From Rhodocyclaceae bacterium (lineage in GTDB: Bacteria; Pseudomonadota; Gammaproteobacteria; Burkholderiales; Rhodocyclaceae), in contig JAGRGB010000023.1 in assembly GCA_020445745.1 (NCBI GenBank), positions 1 to 34,554 of the forward strand: DNA of 34,554 bases. The letters run 5' to 3'. Positions 8,768 through 17,248 of the stretch are shown here, piece by piece. The notes under the pieces are model-generated. The model did not search any database. It was not told where the DNA came from and saw nothing but the letters and a program-made list of their open reading frames with translations. The translations under genes were made by a program, and so were the position numbers. Within the stretch, counting starts at the first letter, position 1. Every line of letters starts with the position of its first letter.

Positions 8768-9997
8768 ATGAAGATCGATCCGCACCGCGCGATCTGCGCG
8801 CTGACCACCGTCCTCGACTTCGTCGGTATCGACGAGTTGCAGCACGGCAAGCGGGTCGCCTGGATCGCCGAGTCGATTGCCCGCGAGATCGGTTGGGATG
8901 AAGAGCGGCAGGCGTTCCTGTTCTATGCCGGCATGCTGCACGACTGTGGTGTGTCGCGGGCCATGGAGCATCGTCGCCTGACCGACGGGCTGACCTGGAG
9001 CGGCGCCGAGGCCCACTGCCGGCGCGGCGAATCCTATCTGCTCGAATGCGCGCCGCTGCGCTGCTTCGCATCGGTGGTTCGCTGGCACCACACGCCGTGG
9101 CAGCAGATCCAGCAGCTCCGGGTTCCGCCGGAACTGGCGCTGCAGAGCAACCTGCTGTTCCTCGCCGATCGGGTCGACGCGCTTCAGGCGCCGCATCTGA
9201 ACGCAAGCCAGGTCGACGAGGCGATCCTCGCTGCGCGGGATCAGCTGGTCGACACCGTGCGAGCCCGTTCGGGCGTTCTTTTCAACCCCGACCTGGTCGC
9301 GGCCTTCGAGCGCATCGGAGGTCGGGAGTCGTTCTGGCTGGCGATGGACCCGGCCTATCTGCTCGAGTATCTGGAAAACTATCCGCATGCTTCGCCGCTG
9401 CGCGACCTCGGCGATCGCGACGTGCTGGCGCTGGCGCGATTGTTCGCACGGGTGGTGGACGCCAAGAGCCCATTCACCCACGAGCATTCACTGAGGGTGG
9501 CCAAGGTTGCGCGCCGCCTCTACGAGCTGTTCGAGCTGCCGGCCGAACTCGCCGGCAGCTTCGAGGTCGCCGCCTTGCTGCACGACATCGGCAAGCTCCG
9601 GGTGCCGGACGAGATCCTCGAAAAACCGGGACCGCTGAGCCGTGCCGAGCGGGCGGTGATCAGCAGGCACAGCTACGATACCTTCCGCATCCTGTGCCGC
9701 GTGTTCCCGGATTCGCCGATTCCGCGCTGGGCCGCCTCCCACCACGAGAACCTGATCGGCACGGGCTATCCGTTTCACCGTGCCGCCGCGGAGATCGACC
9801 TCGAGACCCGGATCCTGGTGGTCGCCGACGTGTTGCAGGCCTTGTCGCAGGATCGCCCCTATCGCGGCCGCATGGGAAGCCACGCGGTCGGCATGCAGTT
9901 GACCGCAATGCGTGACGAGGGCCGTGTCGATCCGGCGGTGGTCCGCACCACGCTGCTCAATCTGGAGGAACTCTGGCACCTGGCGACGCAGGCCTGA
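8768..9997 (+). CDS. tandem HD / HD-GYP phosphodiesterase-like protein
   Basis: Cytoplasmic 409-aa protein with two HD domains. The N-terminal HD has His26, His58-Asp59 (AGMLHDCG), His107-His108 and Asp134 (LADRVDAL). The C-terminal domain has His240, the HD-GK signature LLHDIGKL (His272-Asp273), His301, His325-His326, GTGYP (331-335) in the GYP position, and Asp354. This is the metal-binding set of HD-GYP cyclic-di-GMP phosphodiesterases, with HHENLIGTGYP in place of the more usual HHE-x-x-DGTGYP. There is no receiver or sensor domain. ATG at 8768 is preferred; a GTG at 8756 is in frame. The gene converges on the ThDP enzyme. Confidence 0.85.
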   Translation: MKIDPHRAICALTTVLDFVGIDELQHGKRVAWIAESIAREIGWDEERQAFLFYAGMLHDCGVSRAMEHRRLTDGLTWSGAEAHCRRGESYLLECAPLRCFASVVRWHHTPWQQIQQLRVPPELALQSNLLFLADRVDALQAPHLNASQVDEAILAARDQLVDTVRARSGVLFNPDLVAAFERIGGRESFWLAMDPAYLLEYLENYPHASPLRDLGDRDVLALARLFARVVDAKSPFTHEHSLRVAKVARRLYELFELPAELAGSFEVAALLHDIGKLRVPDEILEKPGPLSRAERAVISRHSYDTFRILCRVFPDSPIPRWAASHHENLIGTGYPFHRAAAEIDLETRILVVADVLQALSQDRPYRGRMGSHAVGMQLTAMRDEGRVDPAVVRTTLLNLEELWHLATQA

Positions 9998-10028
9998 GCG
10001 GGCCGGCCGGCGCAGTGCCGGCCTCAGG
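9993..10028. terminator. bidirectional hairpin between convergent genes
   Basis: GCCGGC at 10006-10011 pairs with GCCGGC at 10017-10022 across a 5-base loop. The outer arms CCTGAG (9993-9998) and CTCAGG (10023-10028) extend the structure after a 7-base bulge on one side. It overlaps the stop codon of the HD gene and lies 27 bases beyond the stop of the convergent ThDP gene. No T-tract is present, so termination is inferred from position and stem strength. Confidence 0.45.
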
Positions 10029-10055
10029 CTGCAGCGCCCGGTGCCCCTGGTCCGG

Positions 10056-11783
10056 TCAGCCGGCGGCGATGCCGCGGCGTCGCCGCTCGGCCTCGTCCCA
10101 GGCGGTCAGCGCCTGATAGCGGTGCACAAAGCCCAGACCCTTGCCGGCGTCGGACGAAAGCGCGTGCTGGGTGAGTACCACGTCGACCAGTGCCGGTGCA
10201 TTCGCCAGCGCCCGATGAAGTGCCGTCACCAGTTCGCCGGGGTCCTCGACACGTTCGCCGTGCAGGCCGAAGGCCCGCGCCATCGCCGCGTAGTCGGCGT
10301 ACTGCAGCGTGGTGCCGACGACCCGGCCGCCGTAGTTCATCTCCTGATCGAGGCGCTCGATGTTCCAAGCCGCGTTGTTGGCGACGATGAACACCACCTT
10401 GGCGTCGTGCCTCTTGGCGCTGTCGATCTCCATCGCGTTGATGCCGAACGCCCCGTCGCCGCTCACCACCACCACCTGCCGGCCTGGATCGGCGAGTGCC
10501 GCGGCGACGCCGTAGGGCACCCCGACTCCGAGGCAGCCGAAGGCGCCTGCGTCGAGGTAGGTGCGGGGCGGCAGGCCCATCCGGGCGAAGCTCAGGATGT
10601 CGCCACCGTCGGCGATGGTGATCGCGTCCGGTGCCAGCACCTCGTGCAAGGCCGCGAAGATCCGGTTGGGGTGCATCCGCCCGTCCTTGCCGGGCGGTGC
10701 ATCAGCCAGGGCGGCGAGATAGCGCGCCGAGCGGTCCTGGTGGATGCGGTGCAGCTCGTCGCGCCAGGCCAGGGCCGCCGGACTGACGGCGGCGGGCAGG
10801 GCCGTGGCCAGCGCCGCCAGGGCCAGCGCAGGATTCGCCAGCAATTCCACCTCGCCGCGGCGGTTGTCCGACAATTCCTCGCCGCAGTCGGCGATGCGAA
10901 CGAAGCGCGCACGCGGAAAGACTGCCGGCGATCCATAGCCGAGCTGGTAGTCGAGCTTGCGTCCGATCACCACCACCAGGTCTGCTTCCTGCATCGCCCG
11001 AGCGCGCAATGCGCCGACCACCGCTGCGTGGTCGGGCGGCACCAGGCCCCGGCTCTCCTGGGTATCCAGATAGGCGGCTGCGCTGCGGTCGAGAAAACGG
11101 ACCAGTTCCGCGGCGGCGCAACACGCACCGCGGCCGGTGACCACCAGCGGACGCTCGGCAGCGGCGATGGTCGCCGCCGCACGTTCGATCTCTGCGGCAT
11201 CGGGCGGCAGTCGCCGCGCCGCCCTGGTCCGCAGGAATTCCTCCAGCACCAGTGGGGCCGCGACGTCTTCGCGCAGCACATCGGTCGGGATCTCGACATA
11301 GACCGGGCCCGGTGCCCCGCCGTCGCCGAGCGCAAGACTTGCCGCCTTGTCGAGATCGCGCACGATATGATCGGCGAAGCGCAGCGTGCGCGCGCCGCGA
11401 GTGATCGGGCGCAGGATGTCCACGTGAGGCACGCCCTGCAAGGGCCCGAGATCGTCCTGGGCGACCGGCGCGCATCCACCGAAGAGCAGGACCGGCACCC
11501 GCTCGAGCTGGGCGTTGGCGATCGCCGAGACGCAATTGGTGACGCCCGGCCCGGCGGTGACCATGGCCACGCCGAGGGTCCCGGTCAGGACGGCATGGGC
11601 GTGGGCCATGTGAACGGCAGCGCCCTCGTCGCGCACGTCGATGATGCGCACGCCGTGCTGCGCCAACTGGTCCCAGATCGGCTGGATGTGGCCACCCTGC
11701 AATCCGAAGACCCGGTCGATCCCGCGTGCGCGGAGAAACGAGACGACGAGTTCGGCCACCGTCCGTCGTTGCGACTCTGTCAT
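10056..11783 (-). CDS. thiamine-diphosphate-dependent enzyme, acetolactate synthase/oxalyl-CoA decarboxylase superfamily
   Basis: Three-domain ThDP enzyme of 575 aa. The cofactor-activating glutamate is Glu53 ([15 protein letters not shown]). TAGPGVTN lies in the Pyr domain, a central Rossmann-like domain spans about 190-330, and the ThDP/Mg motif is GDGAFG (442-447) through NN (469-470), the expected GDG-x(about 25)-NN spacing. Relatives include catabolic acetolactate synthases, oxalyl-CoA decarboxylase, 2-hydroxyacyl-CoA lyase and benzoylformate decarboxylase-type enzymes. I cannot choose between these from sequence alone. No small regulatory subunit (ilvN) is adjacent, which argues against biosynthetic acetolactate synthase. 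The start at 11783 is supported by GGAGG eight bases upstream; upstream in-frame codons lack this. It appears monocistronic. Confidence 0.88.
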   Translation of the reverse strand: MTESQRRTVAELVVSFLRARGIDRVFGLQGGHIQPIWDQLAQHGVRIIDVRDEGAAVHMAHAHAVLTGTLGVAMVTAGPGVTNCVSAIANAQLERVPVLLFGGCAPVAQDDLGPLQGVPHVDILRPITRGARTLRFADHIVRDLDKAASLALGDGGAPGPVYVEIPTDVLREDVAAPLVLEEFLRTRAARRLPPDAAEIERAAATIAAAERPLVVTGRGACCAAAELVRFLDRSAAAYLDTQESRGLVPPDHAAVVGALRARAMQEADLVVVIGRKLDYQLGYGSPAVFPRARFVRIADCGEELSDNRRGEVELLANPALALAALATALPAAVSPAALAWRDELHRIHQDRSARYLAALADAPPGKDGRMHPNRIFAALHEVLAPDAITIADGGDILSFARMGLPPRTYLDAGAFGCLGVGVPYGVAAALADPGRQVVVVSGDGAFGINAMEIDSAKRHDAKVVFIVANNAAWNIERLDQEMNYGGRVVGTTLQYADYAAMARAFGLHGERVEDPGELVTALHRALANAPALVDVVLTQHALSSDAGKGLGFVHRYQALTAWDEAERRRRGIAAG

Positions 11784-12327
11784 GTCATGGACCTCCAATG
11801 TCAGGCGACACCACCGCGAGTTCATTCTAGACGACAGGTCCGAACGGCCCGGTGGCCGGCTTGCAGGCCCCGATTGGAGAGTGCTGCGCGACGGCGCCAT
11901 CGGCGCGGCGGCATGCCGCTGTCGACCCGGCCCGGTGATCGCGGCGCCGCGGTCGGCATCCGGACGCCGGGCGCAATCGGATGGCTGCAGACGAGAAGCG
12001 GGCGCGCCGTTTCCACGCTGCCGCGAACCAGGTCGGCCCGAGGGACAGCGGGGATGGGGCGTGCGTCATGGCAGAGCCCGGCAGTGCGGTGACGGCGCCG
12101 GGCGCGCCGGAAATCCACTCGCCGGCATCGCCCCGGCGGGGGCATGGATTGGCGAGATGAACCGGGAAATGGTCGCTGCCGGCCGGCAGCAGTGGCCGGC
12201 AGCAGTGGCCCGCTGCGGACGATCTCGACCGCGGAATCGCGCCGATCGCGTCCGGCCAGCGGTCGACTGCCGGACCGGCGCCGGCACAACCGCGAATCCT
12301 CGGCCGGCGGCGGCGCCGGGCGCGAGT
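11784..12327. other. gene-free spacer between ThDP gene and cysH
   Basis: About 540 bases without a credible gene; the open frames here are long Arg/Pro/Gly-rich shadows without ribosome sites. Contents I can see: the leader of the ThDP gene, a 13-bp tandem repeat at 12181-12210, and GC-rich inverted arms CCGGCGCCG (12275-12283) and CGGCGCCGG (12311-12319) that could form a 9-bp stem just beyond the cysH stop. There is no T-tract. Confidence 0.5.
12181..12210. repeat. 13-bp tandem repeat (2.3 copies)
   Basis: GGCCGGCAGCAGT is repeated exactly at 12181-12193 and 12194-12206, and the next GGCC starts a third copy. It lies in non-coding sequence downstream of cysH. Confidence 0.7.
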
Positions 12328-13095
12328 TCAGCCCTTCACGTGCAGGCCGCACTCCTTCAGGGTCGGGTCCTCCCACCACCAGCGACCGGCGCGCACGTTC
12401 TCGCCGACCGCGATCGCCCGGGTGCACGGCGCGCAGCCGATGCTCGGGTAGAACTGGTCGTGCAGCGCGTTGTACGGCACCTCGTTGATGCGGATGAAGG
12501 CCCAGATCTCGGACTCGGACCATTCGGCCAGCGGGTTCAGCTTCTGCAGTCCGTTGTCCTTGTCGTATTCGCTGCTCGGCAAGCCGGTACGGGTGGTGGA
12601 CTGGCTCGCGCGCAGTCCGGTGATCCACGCCTTCTTGCCGGCCAGGGCACGCCGCAGCGGTTCCACCTTGCGGATCTGGCAGCAACGCTTGCGCAGATCG
12701 ACGGATTCGTAGAAGGCGTTGATGCCTTCGTTGCGGACGTAGGTCTCGACGGCCGCGGCGTCCGGGAAATAGACCTTCAGACGGGTGTCATAATGCTTCT
12801 CGACGCGGGCCATCAGGTCGTAGGTTTCCGCCGGCAAGCGACCGGTGTCGAGGGAGAAGATCTCGATCGGTAGTCCGAGGCGCAGGATCAGTTCGGTCAG
12901 AACCATGTCTTCCGCGCCGAAGCTGTTGGCGAAGGCGACCTCACCGTCGCCGCCGAACTCCGCGACCGCCGACGCGAGCAGCTCGCGTGCCGCCGCCGCC
13001 CGGGCGTCGACCGCAGTGCGCAGTTCGTCCGTGAGCTCCGGCGAGGTGGCCGGATTGCCGCCCTTGGGCCGCAGCATCGAAACGTTTCCGCTCAT
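12328..13095 (-). CDS. cysH: assimilatory adenylylsulfate (APS) reductase CysH
   Basis: Thioredoxin-dependent APS reductase of 255 aa that converts APS to sulfite in sulfate assimilation. The PP-loop type nucleotide domain is seen as SFGAEDMVL and SLDTGRLPAETY. Cys138-Cys139 (KRCCQIRK) and Cys221/Cys224 (GCAPC) are the four ligands of the [4Fe-4S] cluster that marks the APS-using subtype rather than the PAPS enzyme of enteric bacteria. Catalytic Cys249 lies in the C-terminal KECGLH motif. The start codon overlaps the stop of the DUF934 gene (ATGA, 13092-13095). It is last in the TSUP-cysI-DUF934-cysH operon. No cysD/cysN follows within the window. Confidence 0.96.
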   Translation of the reverse strand: MSGNVSMLRPKGGNPATSPELTDELRTAVDARAAAARELLASAVAEFGGDGEVAFANSFGAEDMVLTELILRLGLPIEIFSLDTGRLPAETYDLMARVEKHYDTRLKVYFPDAAAVETYVRNEGINAFYESVDLRKRCCQIRKVEPLRRALAGKKAWITGLRASQSTTRTGLPSSEYDKDNGLQKLNPLAEWSESEIWAFIRINEVPYNALHDQFYPSIGCAPCTRAIAVGENVRAGRWWWEDPTLKECGLHVKG

Positions 13096-13607
13096 CGCGC
13101 CAGACCTTCCCGCACATGGCGGCGCCATACCGGCTGGGGCGGCGTGACGGCCGCCTGGTAGGGTTCGGAGAAATCCGCGAGGCTGGCCAGCGCCGCCTCG
13201 AGCTGTGTGTCGGAGTAACGTCCTTCGGGCGGTTGCAGTGCGTCGAAGCCGCAGCGCTCGAGATAGAAGAACTGGTCGCGCAGGACCTCGCCGATCGCCC
13301 GCAACTGACCGCGGTAGCCGTAGCGGGTGCGCAGCAGGGCAGCGGTCGAGTAGCCGCGTCCGTCGGCGAATTTCGGAAAATTCACCGCGACCACCGGCAG
13401 TGAAGGCAGGGCCAAGGCGATCTCGGCCGGATCGTCGTCCGCTTCCAGCCAGACGCCGACCTGATCGCGCCCGGCGAGTCGCTCGTCGCCATCGCGCCAC
13501 ATGGCCAGCGACACGATCAGCCTGCCGTCCGGCAACTCGGTCGCGTCGGCCGGCACCACCTGCCAGTCGTCATTGCAAATCTTCCCGTCGACGATCAACT
13601 TAGCCAT
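13092..13607 (-). CDS. DUF934 domain protein of the sulfite-reduction operon
   Basis: Protein of 171 aa of the DUF934 family, which is regularly encoded between sulfite reductase and CysH in proteobacteria. Family features are an N-terminal beta segment (MAKLIVDGK), GVWLEADDDP, VVAVNFPKFADGRGYSTAALLRTRYGYRGQLRAIGEVLRDQ and YLERCGFDAL. The GRGYS...LR..YGY.GQ.RA.G.V..DQ pattern is diagnostic. Its biochemical role is not established; an accessory role in sulfite reduction is inferred from its conserved position. The start at 13607 gives an 8-base overlap with the cysI end; an upstream extension has shadow-like Ser/Arg composition. Its stop overlaps the cysH start by 4 bases. Confidence 0.93.
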   Translation of the reverse strand: MAKLIVDGKICNDDWQVVPADATELPDGRLIVSLAMWRDGDERLAGRDQVGVWLEADDDPAEIALALPSLPVVAVNFPKFADGRGYSTAALLRTRYGYRGQLRAIGEVLRDQFFYLERCGFDALQPPEGRYSDTQLEAALASLADFSEPYQAAVTPPQPVWRRHVREGLAR

Positions 13608-15282
13608 TGGCGACCTTCCTGTCTGCTTCCCGTTTCGTGTAGACCCGCGCCTTGAACGGCTCGATGCCGATCCGGCGGGCGGTATCGATGAATCGCTCGT
13701 CTGCGTAGCGGTTGTCCACATAGGTCTCGATCAGGCGTTCGATCACGTCCGGCACTTCGGCCCGGGCAAACGAAGGACCGATCACCTTGCCCAGCGAGGC
13801 GTCGTTGCCCTGGGCGCCGCCGACCGTGATCTGGTACCACTCCTCGCCCTTCTTGTCGACGCCGAGGATGCCGATGTGGCCGACATGGTGGTGGCCGCAG
13901 GCGTTCATGCAACCGGAGATGTTGATCTCGATGTCGCCGATGTCGTGGAGATAGTCGAGATCGTCGAAGCGCTGCTGGATGGCGTCGGCAACAGGAATCG
14001 ACTTGGCGTTGGCCAGGTTGCAGAAGTCGCCCCCGGGACAGCAGATGATGTCGGTGAGCAGGCCGATGTTCGGCGTCGCCAGCCCGGCCGCACGCAGCAA
14101 CTGCCACAGCTCGCCGAGCCGTGACTGCTCGACGTCGGCGAGCACCAGATTCTGCTCGTGGGTCGCGCGCGCCTCGCCGAAGCTGAAACGCTCGGCGAGA
14201 TCGGCGACCAGGTCGAGCTGGCCGTCGGTGATGTCGCCCGGGGCGATCCCGGTCTTCTTCAGCGACAGCACCACCGAGGCATAGCCCGGCCGCTTGTGGG
14301 CGCGCACGTTGCGCTTCGCCCAGGCGGCGAAGGCCTTGTCGCGCCCCAACTCGCTCAGATAGCCGGCATCGTCGCCGGCCAACGGGCGGTAGTCGGGATC
14401 GACGAAGTGTGATGTCACGCGCGCGACTTCTTCCTCGGTCAGCGTGGCGGGTCCGCCGCGCCCGTGTCCCCATTCCTCTTCGACCCGTGCCCTGAAGGCG
14501 TCGATGCCGAGGCTGTTGACCAGGATCTTGATGCGCGCCTTGTACATGTTGTCGCGCCGCCCGAAGCGGTTATAGACGCGCAGGATGGCTTCGCAGTACG
14601 TGAGAATGTCGCGCCATGGCACGAAGGCCGCGATTTCCTTGCCGATCATCGGCGTGCGTCCGAGACCGCCACCGACCAGCACGCGGAAGCCGGTCGCGCC
14701 GGCGTCGTCGCGAACCAGATCAAGGCCGATGTCATGGCACTGGATGACCGCGCGATCCTGTTCCGCACCGTTGACCGCGATCTTGAACTTGCGCGGCAGG
14801 TAGGCGAATTCCGGGTGGAAGGTGGCCCACTGGCGCAAGATCTCGGCCCACGGCCGCGGGTCGATGCGCTCGTCGCCGGCGACGCCGGCGAAGGGGTCGG
14901 AGGTGAAGTTGCGGATGCAGTTGCCGGAGGTCTGGATCGCGTGCATCTCGACTTCGGCCAGCTCTTCGAGGATTTGCGGCACGTCCTCCAGGGCGGGCCA
15001 GTTGAACTGGATGTTCTGCCGGGTGCTGAAGTGCCCGTAGCCCTTGTCGTAGGTGCGCGCGATATGCGCCAGGCGGCGCAACTGGCGGGCGCTGAGCAGG
15101 CCGTAGGGGACGGCGATGCGCAGCATCGGCGCCTGCTTCTGGATGTACAGGCCGTTCTGCAGGCGCAGCGGACGGAATTCGTCCTCGCTCAACTCGCCGG
15201 CCAGGTAGCGGCTGGTCTGGTCGCGGAACTGCGCCACGCGCTCATCCACGATCCGCTGGTCGAAGGCGTCGTAGCGATACAT
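13600..15282 (-). CDS. cysI: siroheme nitrite/sulfite reductase, hemoprotein (CysI-like)
   Basis: Siroheme and [4Fe-4S] enzyme of 560 aa that reduces sulfite to sulfide. Two ferredoxin-like/half-domain repeats are present: GHFSTRQNIQFNWP and the siroheme-contact TSGNCIRNFTSDPFAG early, and HEQNLVLADV later. The cluster ligands are Cys415 and Cys421 (CPGGDFC) and Cys458 and Cys462 (SGCMNACGHHHVGHIG), with the usual C-x5-C and C-x3-C spacing. No cysJ flavoprotein is adjacent, so the electron donor may be ferredoxin or another flavoprotein. Context (CysH, DUF934, TSUP, CysB) argues for sulfite rather than nitrite as substrate. It is 47 bases downstream of the TSUP gene. Confidence 0.93.
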   Translation of the reverse strand: MYRYDAFDQRIVDERVAQFRDQTSRYLAGELSEDEFRPLRLQNGLYIQKQAPMLRIAVPYGLLSARQLRRLAHIARTYDKGYGHFSTRQNIQFNWPALEDVPQILEELAEVEMHAIQTSGNCIRNFTSDPFAGVAGDERIDPRPWAEILRQWATFHPEFAYLPRKFKIAVNGAEQDRAVIQCHDIGLDLVRDDAGATGFRVLVGGGLGRTPMIGKEIAAFVPWRDILTYCEAILRVYNRFGRRDNMYKARIKILVNSLGIDAFRARVEEEWGHGRGGPATLTEEEVARVTSHFVDPDYRPLAGDDAGYLSELGRDKAFAAWAKRNVRAHKRPGYASVVLSLKKTGIAPGDITDGQLDLVADLAERFSFGEARATHEQNLVLADVEQSRLGELWQLLRAAGLATPNIGLLTDIICCPGGDFCNLANAKSIPVADAIQQRFDDLDYLHDIGDIEINISGCMNACGHHHVGHIGILGVDKKGEEWYQITVGGAQGNDASLGKVIGPSFARAEVPDVIERLIETYVDNRYADERFIDTARRIGIEPFKARVYTKREADRKVANG

Positions 15283-15329
15283 GATGAAATCTCTCTCAGT
15301 CTTGAAGCGTTGGGGGCGCCGGCAGGCGC

Positions 15330-16109
15330 TCAGTGGGCGATCAGCTTGGCGCCGACCAGCACCAGCATGGTGGCCAGAATCGGACGCAGGACGCGATCAG
15401 GGATCCTGGTCGACACATGGCTGCCGAGCCAGATGCCTGGCAGCGAGCCGATGATGAGACTGCCCAGCAGGGCCCAGTCCACACTGCCGAGCCACCAGTG
15501 ACCCATGCCGGCGACCGCGGTCAGCGGCACCGCATGGGCGATGTCGCTGCCGACGATGCGCAGCGCGGGCATTGCCGGATACAGGAAGATCAGAGCGGTG
15601 ACGCCGAGGGCGCCTGCACCGACCGACGAAATCGACACCAGCACGCCGAGCACCGCACCGGTGAGCACCGTCAGCGCTGCGATCCGTCGCGGATTCGGGT
15701 GCTCGCCGAAGCGGCGCACGGCATACTTCTGGATGTGGCGGCGAAACACGATGGCGATGGCAGTCAATACCAGTGCGATGCCGAGCGCGACCTTGATGAT
15801 GTCCGACGCGCCCTCGATGCCACCCGGGGCGAAGGTGCCGACCAGATACAGCGTCAGCAGCGAGGACGGGATGCTGCCGCTGGCGAGCCTGCGGGTGACG
15901 GTCCAGTCGACGGTGCCCTTGAGACCGTGGGCGAGGGTGCCGCCGGCCTTGGTGATCGCTGCATAGAGCAGGTCGGTACCGACCGCCACCGACGGATGGA
16001 TGCCGAACATCAGCACCAGCAGCGGCGTCATCAGCGAACCGCCACCGACACCGGTGAGTCCGACGATGGCGCCGACCGCGAAGCCGGCTGCTGTGTAAGC
16101 GAAATCCAT
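15330..16109 (-). CDS. TSUP (TauE/SafE) family sulfur-compound transporter
   Basis: Inner-membrane carrier of 259 aa with about eight hydrophobic helices. The TSUP signature is duplicated: GAIVGLTGVGGGSLMTPLL in the first half and VLGVLVSISSVGAGALGVTAL in the second, each with the small-residue G.GGG or S.GAG core. Family members move sulfite, sulfoacetate, thiosulfate or similar anions. As first gene of the sulfite-reduction operon and divergent from cysB, uptake of a sulfur oxyanion or release of excess sulfite is likely; the direction is not readable. An AGGG sequence precedes the ATG at 16109. Confidence 0.92.
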   Translation of the reverse strand: MDFAYTAAGFAVGAIVGLTGVGGGSLMTPLLVLMFGIHPSVAVGTDLLYAAITKAGGTLAHGLKGTVDWTVTRRLASGSIPSSLLTLYLVGTFAPGGIEGASDIIKVALGIALVLTAIAIVFRRHIQKYAVRRFGEHPNPRRIAALTVLTGAVLGVLVSISSVGAGALGVTALIFLYPAMPALRIVGSDIAHAVPLTAVAGMGHWWLGSVDWALLGSLIIGSLPGIWLGSHVSTRIPDRVLRPILATMLVLVGAKLIAH

Positions 16110-16182
16110 GGGATGCCCTGATGCGGTTGTTGCGTTGCATCGTAAGGCTCGGGCATAGATCCGAAAAAGGGGGTGTGGGTTA

Positions 16183-16202
16183 AACTCTAAGAACCAAAAG
16201 TT
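16183..16202. promoter_or_regulatory. candidate CysB binding site in the divergent cys promoter region
   Basis: In the 132-base gap between the TSUP operon and cysB lies an AT-rich block unlike its GC-rich surroundings. Its ends form an inverted pair, AACT at 16183-16186 and AGTT at 16199-16202, with a 12-base spacer. LysR-type regulators usually bind AT-rich interrupted dyads in such divergent regions. The site is 40 bases before cysB, where it could serve autoregulation and activation of the opposing operon. This is inferred from position and symmetry. Confidence 0.4.
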
Positions 16203-16241
16203 ATTTGTGCGCCCGATGCGGTCCATGCCCCGGGAGGTCCG

Positions 16242-17183
16242 ATGAATCTTCAGCAACTTCGCTATGTCTTCGAGGTGGCCCGCAACGGGTTCAGCGTCTC
16301 GGAAGCCGCGGAGACTCTGTTCACGTCGCAGCCGGGGGTCTCGAAACAGATCCGCCTGCTGGAGGAGGAGCTCGGCATCGAGATCTTCGGCCGCCACGGC
16401 AAGCGGCTGGTGGGGCTTACCGAGCCCGGCCGGCAGGTGATCATGATCGCCGAACGGGTGTTGCGCGACGTGGACAACCTGCGCCAGGTCGGCGACGAAT
16501 TCACCAACGAGACCCGCGGCCGGCTGTCGATCGCCACCACCCACACCCAGGCCCGCTACGCGCTGCCGTCGGTGGTCCAGGAGTTTCTCCGGCGCTACCC
16601 GGCGGTTCGCCTCGAACTGCACCAGGGCAGCCCGCGCCAGGTGTGCGAGATGGTCCTGGCGGGCGAGGCCGACGTGGCGATCGCGACGGAGGCGATCGCC
16701 GACTACGACGACCTCGTGATGCTGCCCTGCTACCAGTGGAACCGCTGCGTGATCGCGCCGCTGAAGCATCCGATCCTGCAGGCCAGGCCGCTCACGCTGG
16801 AGGAGATCGCGCACTGGCCGGTGATCACCTACGATTCGGCATTCACCGGTCGCAGCCAGATCAACAAGGCCTTCCTGGGCCGCGGGCTGAAGCCGAACGT
16901 GGTGCTGACGGCGATCGACTCGGACGTGATCAAGACCTACGTCGGCATGGGCCTGGGGGTCGGCATCGTCGCGCGGATGGCCTTCGACGCTCGCAACGAC
17001 AAGGATATCGGCATGCTCGACGCGGCCCATCTGTTCGAGACCAGCACGACCCGCATCGGCATCCTGCGCAATGCCTGGCTGCGCGGCTACGTGTATGCCT
17101 TCATCGAGCTGTTCGCGCCCCACCTGCCGCGTCGCATGGTGGAGACGGCACTGGCCGGCGGCGGCAGCGATCCCGGTCTCTGA
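16242..17183 (+). CDS. cysB: CysB-family LysR-type transcriptional regulator
   Basis: Transcriptional activator of 313 aa. The N-terminal winged helix-turn-helix (MNLQQLRYVFEVARNGFSVSEAAETL followed by SQPGVSKQIRLLEEELG) and the effector domain match CysB/Cbl closely. Matching segments include RGRLSIATTHTQARYALP, FLRRYPAVRLELHQGSP, ADVAIATEA, DSAFTGRSQINKAF and DSDVIKTYVGMGLGVGI. CysB senses O-acetylserine/N-acetylserine and sulfur anions and activates sulfur-assimilation genes. The opposing TSUP-cysI-DUF934-cysH operon is the obvious target. The length is near that of enteric CysB (324 aa). GGGAGG upstream of the ATG at 16242 supports the start. Confidence 0.95.
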   Translation: MNLQQLRYVFEVARNGFSVSEAAETLFTSQPGVSKQIRLLEEELGIEIFGRHGKRLVGLTEPGRQVIMIAERVLRDVDNLRQVGDEFTNETRGRLSIATTHTQARYALPSVVQEFLRRYPAVRLELHQGSPRQVCEMVLAGEADVAIATEAIADYDDLVMLPCYQWNRCVIAPLKHPILQARPLTLEEIAHWPVITYDSAFTGRSQINKAFLGRGLKPNVVLTAIDSDVIKTYVGMGLGVGIVARMAFDARNDKDIGMLDAAHLFETSTTRIGILRNAWLRGYVYAFIELFAPHLPRRMVETALAGGGSDPGL

Positions 17184-17216
17184 CCGTCGGCGGCGAAGCC
17201 TGCGCCGCGTCGATCG

Positions 17217-17246
17217 GGCGCCGCCGGGGATTGTCCCGGCGGCGCC
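17217..17246. terminator. strong bidirectional hairpin between cysB and asparaginase
   Basis: A perfect 12-bp stem, GGCGCCGCCGGG at 17217-17228 and CCCGGCGGCGCC at 17235-17246, with a 6-base loop. It sits in the 65-base gap between the convergent stop codons. There is no T-run on either strand, so it may act with Rho or as an RNA 3'-end stabiliser. Position and symmetry suit a shared terminator. Confidence 0.6.
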
Positions 17247-17248
17247 GG

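Noticed and set aside
5903-9487. Very long minus-strand open frame (1194 codons)
   Set aside because: It covers the antisense of AsmA and HD genes plus part of nfeD in another frame; no recognisable domain, composition of a shadow.
11822-12327. Possible small gene in the spacer between the ThDP gene and cysH
   Set aside because: Frames on both strands lack ribosome sites and have shadow-like composition; no protein motif.
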